From positions 248,001-312,000 of the forward strand of contig JAGVRJ010000003.1 of the NCBI GenBank assembly GCA_019059635.1: a stretch of DNA of 64,000 bases. Reading direction: 5' to 3'. This DNA comes from Proales similis. Lineage: Eukaryota; Rotifera; Eurotatoria; Ploima; Proalidae. The notes beneath the pieces were generated by a model. That model searched no databases. It was not told where the DNA came from and worked only from the letters and a program-made list of their open reading frames with translations. Numbering within the stretch: the first letter of the stretch is position 1; every line of letters starts with the position of its first letter. Shown one piece after another: positions 22,325 through 33,500 of the stretch. Made by a program: the position numbers and the translations under genes.

Positions 22325-22455
22325 ACTCACTATCTTTCAGAGATATCAAAAAAAGTAGGTTCCCTTATCCCTTTACCCAACTGCTGCCATGACGAAAGCT
22401 TCGGTTTGATCCGTGTCGGATCTATCCACACCGATGCAGAGCTGCAGTTTTTACT
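22325..22455 (+). ncRNA. Candidate structured ncRNA B with kink-turn-like core
   Basis: Related to locus A at 11.0 kb. Shared points are the promoter, a donor-like AAAAAAA|GTAGGTT 57 bp from the TATA start, and the core CTGCTGCCATGACGA. CTGCTGC (22381-22387) pairs with GCTGCAG (22441-22447) with one mismatch. ATGACGA (22389-22395) faces CAGA (22437-22440) as a kink-turn. The hairpin arms TCGGT/ACCGA and GATCC/GGATC lie between. A T5 run (22448-22452) could be a Pol III terminator or part of an Sm-like site. The segment ACTATCTTTCAGAGAT (22329-22344) recalls U3 box A, but the RNA looks too short for U3. Identity unresolved; ends approximate. Confidence 0.45.
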
Positions 22456-23190
22456 CAAAACAAAAGAAGTTTACAAGCCAAGCGAGCTCAATTGTTTAGA
22501 GGTGGTTGACTTAAATGTCTTCCTTTTAAATTTACAAACAGTTTTGAGCCAACAGAGAACGGTGGAGGCTGTGTGGTAGAAAGACTTGCGTAACGGTTGT
22601 TAAGCTAATCCGCACGCACAAGCCAAGGTTTCTACATGCCGGCCCGATGGCGAGTGTTCTTGTTCAAATAGCAACCTTCGGAGTTGTAAAAATCTTTTGA
22701 CATGTGTCAACACCCAAGGGAGACAAGCGAGAGTGTTGATTGCGCTCTTTTGATTTGTTTTAGGCGAGTGCGCGCTGCTATTAAACTACCGCGCGCACAC
22801 ACACACACATACACACACTAAGATGGTTAAAGTGATTTGTGAAGCCCGTTGAAATTCGATTTTGTCGGCATAATTCTTGGCCCCTTGCACAACGAGCAGG
22901 GCGTTACGCGAGTTTGTTGTCGTTGGTTACGCTTCAAACACAAAACTAATAAGAAAAGGCCATTCTCTGTCATTTAAATTTTAGATGCAGTTGATTTTTA
23001 GAGAGTTATTTTTTTCTAGCGAGCACAATACTGAGAGCGCACGACTCGATAAGCGTCAGATTCGAGTGTTTTCCCCACTCGCAGTTTTCTCAACCCGACT
23101 TGGTCTCTAGGCAATTCGGTCGGCCTTGGGCCAAAGCATCAGGCTTGAACTAAATAGAGTCTTGTTTGCCAAGCTCGCTTGCTCGTCAAT
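22456..23190. other. Intergenic with a (CA)n microsatellite
   Basis: About 730 bp upstream of the articulin-like gene. It holds an alternating CA-type tract at about 22794-22818. No open frame or RNA gene is recognised. It probably contains the promoter and 5' UTR of the gene at 23191. Confidence 0.5.
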
Positions 23191-24294
23191 ATGGCGAATG
23201 CGAATTATTTAGAACAATTCAGAAGATATGACATTGACCAGGCACTTGGTCAAGCCGGGCCCAGTTATGTGTACCAAAGGCCGGGCTATCGCAACGAGCC
23301 GTCGGATGTGACCAGAGTGACCACTGAAATCACCCATCAGCCGAGCAACCATTACACGACCGAGTACCGGGTTAATCAAGACCCGGAGCCAATCACCATG
23401 GTGCGTCAGAGTGAGCCCGTCAGGCAAACTCAGAACGTGAGAGTGCGCTATTTAGAGCCGCCCGAGCTTCCCGCACCGGCTCCCATAATAATCAAGGAGC
23501 GTCAGCTGACGCCTCTGCCCATTCCGCCGCCTCTTGTCATCCGGCAGGTAGAACCTCCGCCACCCACGCCACCGCCACTGATCATTCGAGAGAAGCCTCC
23601 TGCACCTCCAACACTTTACACGGAGCCAACGATAATCGAGAAAGTGATTCCTCCTCCGACTCCTCCGCCTCGGCAAGGTTCAACATCTCCTCTCTTGCTC
23701 TGACCGCTCTTGAAATACAATTCTTATTCAATCTAGTCATTATCGAGAGAATTCCAGCTGCTGAGAAGCCCCGGCCGGTTGTGTATGAGGTGCTTGGAAA
23801 ATTTGACTCGAAAATTCGACCAAACTTCTTTTCAACTTGACCCTTTTATTTTAAAGAAATGGCTTCCGTACAAACAGCAGCCCGAACGTCCAGTGATTGT
23901 CGAGCGAGGCAAAATGTACGAAAAGCAGGCCGCACCCAAGAACATGATCATTGAATACGAGCGTCCAAAGAGCCAGATTGAGACCAGTTTAATTGAAGAG
24001 GGCATTTTCAGAACTGATCCCAACTCGTATCCGTCATATGGCAATGCCGAGGTCAGAATTGTGGACAAAATCGACAATCTGCCGACTGGCGCTCGCGGGT
24101 ACACGCCAACATGGGCTTCCAGTTCGCAGCCACAAGTAGCCAGCAATCGTCCGATCACTCCTCAAACGAACAGGCTGATCAGCGAGCTGGGCAGATCGAA
24201 TGCGCCTCGAGGCCCGACCTCTTTCGCGGGCCCCTGGAACACGACCTACCGAAGCTCGTATACTGGCCGAGGCTACAACACTTTCAAACCTTGA
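23191..24294 (+). CDS. Proline-rich articulin/alveolin-like repeat protein, three exons
   Basis: Joined exons are 23191-23675, 23739-23788 and 23861-24294 (approximate at the inner ends), giving about 320 residues. The N-terminal third is polar (MANANYLEQF...). The middle carries imperfect repeats mixing I/V, charged pairs and proline, such as APIIIKERQLTPLP, PPLVIRQVEPPP, PPLIIREKPP, TIIEKVIPPP and VIIERIPA, continuing across the splice into RPVIVERGK and NMIIEYERP. This valine/isoleucine-charge-proline periodicity resembles articulins and alveolins of membrane-associated cytoskeletons, but homology is not shown. The C-terminus is Gly/Ser/Asn-rich. There is no signal peptide, so it is probably cytoplasmic. 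Protein-binding scaffold is my inference. Confidence 0.65.
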
Positions 24295-24587
24295 AACTAG
24301 AGTGGGGTCATTCGATTGGGGAAGCACTTGGCTCCACTTGACAAATGGCAACTTTTTCTAGAGCTATTAATAAATAGAAGCATTAAATTGTTCAGAAATG
24401 AGCGCCATTATATTCAAGGCAGAGACTCGGTTGGGTGTTGGAGATTGCCGAGAATTAAAAAAAAAAGGTCAAGTTGGACTCAATTGTATTTGAGAAAAAA
24501 GAAAAGAGATCGGAAAGGTTCTAGAGAGGCATAAATTAAAAATAGCAGATTTGAGTGAGAAAGAGAGAAGCGGAGTATGTTCAAGAG

Positions 24588-27500
24588 TTAGCTCTGGAGA
24601 GTTGTATGCACAATGCTGATCTGAGGCCGGTTCTGCTCTTGTTTTTTGGCTTCAGATTTGTTCAGAGTTGAGAACTGGTGGAATGATTCCAAGTGAGGCA
24701 AGTGGATGGCCAGTCGTTTGTGCTCATTTTTCATGGGACCCCAGTCGGCTGTGGGCTGGAACAAGGTCTTGATGCTCCGCTTGTTTATGAAGTAGACGTC
24801 AATCAGACAGTAGATGGCCCATCCAACGATGCCGGACAGGGCGATCAGAGTCATGATCCATCCGACCAGGTTTGCCTAAGTTTTCATAATAAAATTAGCT
24901 CGACCTTTGCAAGAGGCAAGTTGGGAGGGCTCATACCCAAAAGGGAAACACGTAGCCATCTGTCTCCAAAGGCTTATATTGCACAAATGAGATTATGATT
25001 AAGCCGAGTAGGATTATGGGCGCGATGAACATCCAGCAGCTGCCCCAATAAATGTAAAAGAACGGATGATTGAGCCTTTTGCCTGTCATGAGGACGATGT
25101 CTTGCCTGAACTTCTTGACACCTAGATTTGTTCAATTCTGGCTAGATTGAGTCTTTTCGTCCGCACTTGATTCAGTTGCCTACCATAAACCCATGCGACG
25201 CAAATGCATTCCAGCGCAGCCACCAACAGAACTGTCCAGCCCGACGAGAATTTGTCCTTTTAGCGCAATCAATTGCTGACCGAACAGCGGCTTTCAAATT
25301 GACCTTGAAAACTTACCACCACTTCGATCCAGTATTGGCCTCCCTGAAAATTCACGTGTGTTATCGTACATAAGCAAACGTAATCATTGCGCTTGACTTA
25401 CTCGAGTGCAAAAAGGCAAGCCGAGCAAGAACATGATCGCGCACATTGCGGTGATGATGTAGAGCTTACGCTTGCGCAGAGAGGGAAATATGTCCACAAT
25501 TGAAGTGATTATGGTCTCGAACGTGGCGAACTAGAAGCCAAGATCTCAGGTGAGAGAGACGACAGAGAGCGTGAAAAGTGGAATAGAAACCTCTGAGTCA
25601 AGGCCAAGAGTGAGCATCATCACGAAGAAGATTATCGACCAAAATGGCGCGCCCGCGAGCTGAGTGACCGCGAATGGGAACACAATGAACGAGAGGCCGG
25701 CGCCTGACGAGACAACATCTTTCACTTCTTGCTGGGTTAGGTTGGCCAAATAGCCAATGTAGCTGAAGACGATGAAGCCGGCGAACACGGCTGTGAGGCT
25801 GTTGGTGATTGTGATGACAAACGTGTCCCTATTCAATTCGAACGTTGAGCAATCTTTCGCTCAATTTCACTCTTTCTCTCCATTACCTGAACGTGTTTTG
25901 ATTGAAGCGGTTATAGCTGGACAAGGTTATCAGGCCTCCGTATCCAGTGCTCATTGCAAAGAAGATTTGCACGGCTGCGTCAAACCAGACGGTTACCTCG
26001 GCCAGACGTGAAAAGTCCGGCTTAATGTAAAACTCAATTCCTTGCCAAGCGCCCGGCAGACGGAATCCGTTGACGGCCAAAATGCCGAGCACCACAAACG
26101 GAAACAGACTGGTAAAGTAGACAACCTTGAGTTGGGCATCAGTTAGAAGTTGCTTTAGAAAATCTCAATCGAAGCTTACTTTTCCGCTCGATTTGATTCC
26201 TTTGAACACGCAGAGGAATACAATGACCCAAGCGGCGAATAGTGAAATGACCAAATGCCAGACAATCTCGCCCGAATCCTCCAGGCCCGGCGTCTTGTTC
26301 AACACGTAATTCCTGTCCAAACAGGCCATTCAGATCAGAGTGAACAACTACTGCGCAGATAAACGGGCAATACTCACTCGTAGTAATCTTGCGAGGGAAG
26401 CACAGGCTTTCTGTATTCGATTCGTTTCTTAACATCCCACCAGCCGATTAGAGTTTTGCCTACTGGCCCACTGTAATTGTAGCAAAGTCCATTCGGAGCC
26501 CGGTAGACATCGGCTTGATCGCACCTGAGCACAAACGAGTCGCCAAAGTCATCAGTGCAGTCTGATCAGAATCAAATTTAAGCGATTTGAACGATTTGAA
26601 CGAATTGTTGTGAGCCGAAACTTACTGGGACTAGACCAGGCGTAGTTGCAACGCGACCAGTCAAGCGGCGACTCAAACGAGTTGAACAAGAAGAAGAGCG
26701 AGTATGCGATGATCATGTTGTAATAAATGCAAAAGTAGAAGCTCACAATATTCATTGTGATTCCGAGTCCCTTGAGGAGAGCGTGGGCATTTAGAAATCA
26801 CATGAACGGCCTTGAAAGCACGAGTGAGCACTTACAATGAATATGGGCGCTATTTTAAAGCACATTATACATCCTTGACTGGTGTACTGGCCGAGATTAA
26901 GATCGAGGTAGAACAACGGAATGCCGACCAGCAACAAGAATATGAAATATGGCACAAGGAACACGCCGCCGCCGTTCTTGTAGCACAAATACGGAAAGCG
27001 CCACACCGCGCCCAGACCCACGGCGTAGCCCAGACACGACAGGAAGAACTAAAGCGAATGTGGAATGAGCGTCAAATGGAGCGAAATGATCGTTGCCAAT
27101 TACGTCGAATTTGCCCGACCAGTTCTCACGCTCTGCGCTGGTGCCAATCTCGCCTGCGTGATGCTCTACGCTGCCTTTCTGGTATTCGCCGACTGCGTAA
27201 GCGTCGTCCGAGACTATTTTCTTGATCAAGTATTTCTTGACGCGCTGTCGCTTGGACGATCGCTGCGAGCCGTTGCGGCCGCCCGTGTCAAACGAGATCA
27301 CGCCACCGTCGTAGTTGCTCTATTTCGATTTGCTATGAAATGAGCGTTCGAGCTTGAAACGCGCGCGGCAAACACTAACCGCTGATCCGTAAAGCGAGCC
27401 GTTCGACTGCGATTTAACGTCATAGCGCGTTTTGATGTCGTTCGAATTCGTTGTGAACATGTCAAAGGTTATGTTGGACTGGTTCAACAAATTGGACCGA

Positions 27501-27695
27501 TTCTGTGAGTTGTTGAATCGGTTGATTGACATCGGCTGGCTGTAGATGGACTCGGCGCCGGTCTCAACATCGCCTGCCACCGATGTTGCCTGTGTCTGCT
27601 CACATTTAACAGCTGATGAATTAATGAGGCGGGTCTGGACGTTCAATTCTCACCGGCTCAAGGTTCCAGTCGATTTGATCGTAGACTCCGTTCAT
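24588..27695 (-). CDS. SLC6 family Na+/Cl- dependent transporter (amino-acid/glycine-like), multi-exon
   Basis: Plasma-membrane symporter of the neurotransmitter transporter family. The ATG at 27695 starts [11 protein letters not shown], and a long polar N-terminal tail follows. TM1 reads [20 protein letters not shown], then [18 protein letters not shown]; this is the family hallmark. Later segments include [20 protein letters not shown] (TM6 region), [18 protein letters not shown] and [15 protein letters not shown]12 is followed by [11 protein letters not shown], resembling the C-tails of glycine transporters. TM1 has Gly where monoamine carriers have Asp, so an amino acid substrate is more likely. 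About a dozen introns of 50-70 bp interrupt it; an intron splits KFD from FFLSCLGY. The stop is TAA at 24588-24590. Confidence 0.9.
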
Positions 27696-28834
27696 GCTTG
27701 TTTAAATTCGATATCTAATTGATGGCGTCAGAGCTCGCTAGTGTGCGTGGGTGGACTTGAGTGTGAGTTTGAGGGGTTGTATGTGTGTGTATGTTCTATT
27801 TGCGACGATTCGACGAATAGAAACACAATGCCGACCTAGTTTGCGCAGGTAGGCCAGGCTCTTCAAACTCATAGGCGGCTCAGTTCGAAAGTTCACAAAC
27901 GCACTTGGCTGGACATGTTAATTATTATGATAATGGACTTGCGGCCGGCCACACAACACCGAAACGTATTCGATGCCGGCGACATTATTCGAGCAAGACG
28001 ACGGGCACGTCTGTTGAAAGGTGCTCAATGCATGAGTGAATTGATGGTCCGTTGACATCGTCAGACAAGCGGCCTGTCGATTGCATGCGGCCGAGCCGGC
28101 GCTGGCGTAATTAAATTTGACCCAAATGCCGCGGCGCCTTTCTCCCTCTCTATTCTTTTCGTTGAGGTGGCTTTCGGGCAGCAGAGCAAGCCCTTGCAAT
28201 GTTTGTTTGTGTATGGCAAACGACGCATTTACAATTTCTATGCTCCCTTTCTTCTTTATTCTTCATTCTCCCATTTGCACTTAATTGTGTGCCATCATCA
28301 ATTGAAGCGGCGCCGCACTCGTTCGCCGCAGCTCAAGTAGCCCGGCCGCTTGCCCTCTTTATTCGATCAGAGGTCTTTTTCATTTTCAGAATTGCTTTTA
28401 TTTAACTCGGAAAAGACAAAATCGCAATGTGATGATCCTGTATGGACAAAAATTATTCTCAAAATAGAATACGTATATAGAATGAAAAGTAAGCGAAAGT
28501 TGCAAGAGAGAGAGAGAGAGAGAGCTTGATCGAGTTGAAATTGAAAAATCGGACAATTGTGAAATGTGAAGGCCGTGAGAAAGTGGGCGCTTCTTCAAAT
28601 GTAACAAAAAAAAAAGCACATTTCAGATGAGCCAGCACAAGTCCTAGAATGGCCTAGAGCGATGGTCTCAGTGAATTGAAGCGAGTCGACAACAAAACAA
28701 AAGAATAGAGACAGAGAACTGAGAGAAGAAGGAATTCGATGATGAGAAGAGACGCACACTGAGATCAAATGAAAGATGAATGCGACAACAAGCCGAAAGT
28801 ATTTACAACCAGAAAATTGATGCCGAGTCTAAAA
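27696..28834. other. Intergenic between SLC6 and NOL4-like genes
   Basis: Contains the 5' region of the SLC6 gene, with GT-rich tracts near 27750-27800, and the 3' UTR of the NOL4-like gene. There is a pure GA tract at about 28506-28524. No further gene is supported. Confidence 0.5.
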
Positions 28835-30510
28835 CTAGTTTTCATTCGAGTCGTTAACCAACTGCTCGAGCTCGTCGGCCGAACGGTTTAGAAAAGCGGC
28901 CGACTCTCGATAGCTGTTGATCAGATTTTTGATTGTGTGCATTTCGCTCGAGCTGAGTTTGGAAAATTTTCCGCTCAGTTTGAGTTTGGCAGCCGGACCC
29001 GAGTTGAAGACGCCATTGGGAAGCCTTGAACTCAGGCTGCTCGAGTCGGGACTCATTTTGGCCACAGGCGGCGGATTGGGCGTTTTCTGGCTGCGACCGT
29101 TTTGACTATGGTTGAGCTGTTTGTCGCCTGCGCTGTTCAGAGTAGAAGATGAGGAAGAAGATGAGCCGATGGCGTGAGTGTCTCCAATCGACTTGGCGCC
29201 CAGCTCGCCGAGCTTGGGCGCTCCGCTCGGGGATCCGAAGCCGGGCAGTTGTGGCGCAAATGAGCCCATCGAGGACAGAAACGAGCTCGGACTAAACGGT
29301 GGCAGTCCGGACGCGTTCGGCTTGAACAAGTTGCCCAGACCGTTCAGGTAGGAGCTGTTCATGTCTGGCAAGCGGAATAACGGATTTGAGGCGGCCATTC
29401 GTAGAAATTCGGGATCGAGAAACGGCGAGTTGAGAGCGCCTGAGCCCGCGCCAGACGCGCCGAACAACGAGGGCAGGTTCATTCCGAGCGGGTTGCTTGC
29501 GCCACTCGACGAGCCGAAAGAGCCAAACAGTGACGGGTTGAAAGGTAACTTTGGATCAAATGGATTGTTTGGCATCGGCGAGTTGACCGAGCGAGCATCC
29601 GAGTGCTGCTGCTGCTGCTGCAGTTCAGAATAAAATTAGAGATAGAGAAATAGGAGGCTTGTGACAAACCTTTTTCTCGCTTGCTTCTTTCTTTGGTTTT
29701 TTCGCCTGCTTTTGCTCGTTGGCATTTGGCTTAAGCGACGGCGAAGGCGAAGAATGAGACGAGCTGGGCGATGGAATTGTTTTTGACTTTTGATTGCCTC
29801 CTCTTTCGCTCTTTGCCGGTTTGGTGGACAAATCTTCGCCCTCAGTCATGGCGGCGCTATTCATGTTGCTCTTGCTCGCTTGTTTGACTCGTTTCTGGCT
29901 GCCCATCAGCTCGGTGAGCACTGCACGTACACATTCGTTTACTTTCATTCGATTCACGTCCGGATAGAGCAGACTGCACTGGTCGGCAATCTCGTTGTAA
30001 CTTGCGTCCGAGCCGATCTGATCTACGGAGCGGCCGTTCTGCAGCAAGCTCTCCACTTCTCGTCTGGCAAACTCCTGGGCGCAAATTTCTGTGTTTAGCT
30101 GAGGGAAACGAGGAACTGACGAGATGGAGCATACCATGAGCGATCGAGTGTCGTCCTCGTCCGGCTCGGTGTCTTCGCTTGGCGGCATGTAATGCACCTC
30201 GGTCGCCTTTCTCTTGTTGACGCGTGTGGGCGTCTCGTTTGCCTTTTGCTCTACACTCGGCTCTTCGTTTACTTGCAGTGGTCCGGCCTCCTCGTCACTC
30301 TCGTCTGGCTGCATGCTCTCGTTCACATACGACTCTGAGTTTGAATCTTCGTACTTGAAAGGCCGCTTTTACACTTTGCGAGTGCGTTCAATTCACTTCG
30401 AACAACGAATTACCGTTCGCTCCAACTGCTGCAACTTAGGTTCGCTCATTGATTCGCATCGGCTAGCAAAGCGCTTCAGGTATGAATGAGTGGCCAATCG
30501 GAACAGAGAT
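28835..30510 (-). CDS. NOL4: NOL4-like protein, 5' exons not found
   Basis: Probable nuclear protein. The C-terminus HTIKNLINSYRESAAFLNRS followed by ADELEQLV closely resembles the conserved C-terminal helix of vertebrate NOL4/NOL4L. An internal block (ADQCSLLYPDVNRMKVNECV, then RAVLTELMG) is also NOL4-like. Between them lie basic, Ser/Pro/Lys-rich disordered stretches and a Gly/Ser/Phe-rich low-complexity region. The last exon is about 28835-29620, starting in a CAG/Gln run; the previous one ends ...EASEKK at about 29671. Further upstream exons read RPFKYEDSNSE and LFRLATHSYLKRFAS, the latter starting at an acceptor at 30510. An ATG at 30449 could start a short form. Upstream exons may lie in the gene-poor region beyond. 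The TAG stop is at 28835-28837. Confidence 0.65.
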
Positions 30511-33500
30511 CTGTAAATGCAAAAAGCGTGACTTGAAAAGCACAGAAAACAATCTTAATTGTAGCCGTGGAAAGAGTTGACAAATGATGGAGTCGAGCGC
30601 GTCAAACAATGCTCGTAATCAAACGGAATAGCGTCAAGGAAGCGAGCGCAGGCCCATTTCGCCGACAAACAGAGACAGGCACACACACGCGCGCGCGCTG
30701 AGCGGGCAAAGAACAAGAGAGGCTACGCCGATGAGGGAAAGTGAGGAAAAGAGGAAAGAACTGGAAAAAGCGGGAATGGTGGTGATGGTGGCGAATGAAA
30801 GAGCGAATTAGAGATGGAGGAGTGCGAACTAGAGGAATAAAAGTAATTAATCTAAGTGAGAGCAATGATCGGGCAGAGAGTTTATCATAAATTATAATCG
30901 AAGCGCGAGGGCAGGCGGGTGCGTACTTGCCATTAGAGAAGGCCTTTACAAATGGACGATGGAGAGAGAGAGAAAGCCGAGTGCTGTAAAGGGGCAAGGT
31001 GCGGAAGACAGCGGCTGACATCAGGCGACCGAATTATGCGAGCCGATTGATCCGATCGAGAGTAGCGGCTGTCATTGCCCTGCTTCTTCATTCGTATTTA
31101 TTTACAAATTAGAAAGAATGGCGAAGATGAAAATCGGAGCGAAATGCGATGCGCAAAATATGATGAATAAATGGCGACAAACCGCGTATTGATTTTTCTC
31201 TCTCTCTCTCTTTCTGGGGTGCACGCTTCCAGTCAATACTTGCATCGATGTCTTTTATTTCTCGCCATTGTTAATCTTTGTATTCATCTCAAATGCTAAT
31301 CGCTCTACTTCTCTCTCTCTCTCACTCGCTCGCTGGCTGGCTGACTCACTCGGTTTCTCGTTCGCTTATTGTCTGATAATAATAATTTGATGATTCAATC
31401 TGCTTACTGGTGCCTCGTAGTAGACTAGGCGCACTAGAACACTTGAAATCTTATGGTTCAACTGCTGTTGCAAATTATTCTCACGATCGCCAAGTTGTCT
31501 TGCTTGAATCAAAACACCTCTGCCAACGAGAATGTTGCCGATCGGGCGTGTGCCAAATTATTATTAATTTGTAAAAAGCCATGAATGCAATTATTTCCCG
31601 ATGATGAATGGCGCCGTTCAATAGGCGGTCCTGATCATCATCATCTTCAGCAGCCGCAGTAGACTGCTGCAGTCCGTATGAAGTGGCGGAGCAGAAGCGT
31701 CAATGCTCGGAAAGATCCAAATATAAGAGACAGAGAGAGAGAGAGAGAGAGACGAGAATAAAAATGCTGGTGATGTTGCTGCTCGCGCATTCATGACTTG
31801 AGAATTATGGGAGGATGGGCAATGTCATCGTTGCTATTGTTGCTTTGACAAGCCGAGGAGGCTCAGCAGCATAAAAAAAAAACATAAAAGAGGACTCGTG
31901 ATTCAAACGAGTTGACAAATGCGCGTTTGTTGAGCGAGAAAAGAGTGCCTGGCATCAAATGTCAATCGCAGGCAATCGCTGACTGGTTGGTGTGTGTTAG
32001 AGCGTGCCGCGCTTATTTACGCCGATTTTTTGTTGTCGGAAAATGCAGAAAGCTGCCGATTATGTACTAAAGAGAACAAGTAAAACCTGCGAAGCGATCG
32101 ATAGGCTAAGCAGCATTAACAACGATCGTGAACCGATTGCTTCCCGCCGCCGCCGCCGCAATTGCATCTCTCTGCTTCTCGATCGCTCTCACTCGCTTCT
32201 TCCTCACGCTCACCGATTTAATTCAATCAATCATTTCTTGTCTCGAGCAATGCCTCCTCGCACATACATGCGATTAAAAAGGACCGAACGGTCATTAGTA
32301 CCGACTAATAAAAGCGATCGAATCCACTTCACCACTTATGCCTCTCTCTCGCTCTGTGTTTGGCTTTTTCGCTGCTGGTGGTGTTCGTAGCCGCTTGACT
32401 CTGCTATTTTATTTGGAAACAGAGGCGATTATTATGCTGGTCGACTGACTGACTGTCAGCTTGGCATTCATTGCAAATAATCCAAAAGCGACTAAGATCG
32501 ATCAATCCTGCCCAAATATTTTAGCCGCGTTGCCTGCTTCATTCGATTTGCGAGTTTGCGTCACGCTCGACGAATGCCCTATACACAGGTGGCGTTCCTC
32601 CGTAATTGCTTGCGAATTCTTCAACAGCCGCAAACCCTCTAGCGGCTTAATATAATTTATTAAATTTTCGCTGTTGACGCTCGAATTTATCTTCGCTCTT
32701 CCAGATCGTTGAGCTGATTTGAGACAAGAAATATGCTGGAAAAATTCACTTTTGAACAGAGTCAAAATTAAAAGGGACATAGAAACAAAGAGAGAGAGAG
32801 AGAGAGGGAGGGAGGCAAAAGACGAATTCCTATCAACAAAAGTCAAGGCGGAGGAAAGCTGAGGCGTTGATGATGCGAGTGGCTGCGTTCGCAAAGCAAG
32901 TGGAGGGCTGTTATTTATTGCGGCCTTCGGTCGAGTCATTGGATCCAATTTCAAAATCAAGAGGGAGCCAGAATGATTACAGCATACTGAAGAGGCATCT
33001 CTAGATCGACGATTTGAATCATTAAAATGATGACGTAAACACCTTGGATTGCGGGCCGATAGAACGCCCTAAGCGAGTCGATTTGCGCATAGTAAAATTC
33101 ATCCTTCCGGCCTAAACAGACTCTACTCTGTTCGCTTAAGAGGCAATGCTCGCCACCAGGCCCCCTCGGTGTTTGATCGTCTATTTCGTTCATTCATCGA
33201 TTGTTTCACTAGTTTTCATTCATAAATAAAATTGAGAGAGAGAGAGAGAAAAAAAAGAAGGAATCGGAGGTGGATGAGAAGGACGAGAGAAGAGAGTCAG
33301 ATAGAGGGCAAACAACAACTGCCACCCTCGGCTTTCGGCTGGTAAACATGACTCAGCCGGTCTTGCAGGTGCAACCTTATTTACAGTCGACGGCCTACAT
33401 GCTTGTTTGACATTCAGCGCAATCAGAGCCCGAGTTCACAGTTGATCGAACCAAATTTACTATTTTACTTTATTCTCGCTGTTGGTCTGATTTCTATTAG

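Noticed and set aside
30602-31021. Minus-strand open frame of 139 codons
   Set aside because: Low-complexity sequence translated through GA/CT microsatellites, with no start context or domain.
32957-33193. Minus-strand open frame of 78 codons with a hydrophobic stretch
   Set aside because: Short, isolated, with no signal peptide and no recognisable motif; chance is likely in a gene-poor region.
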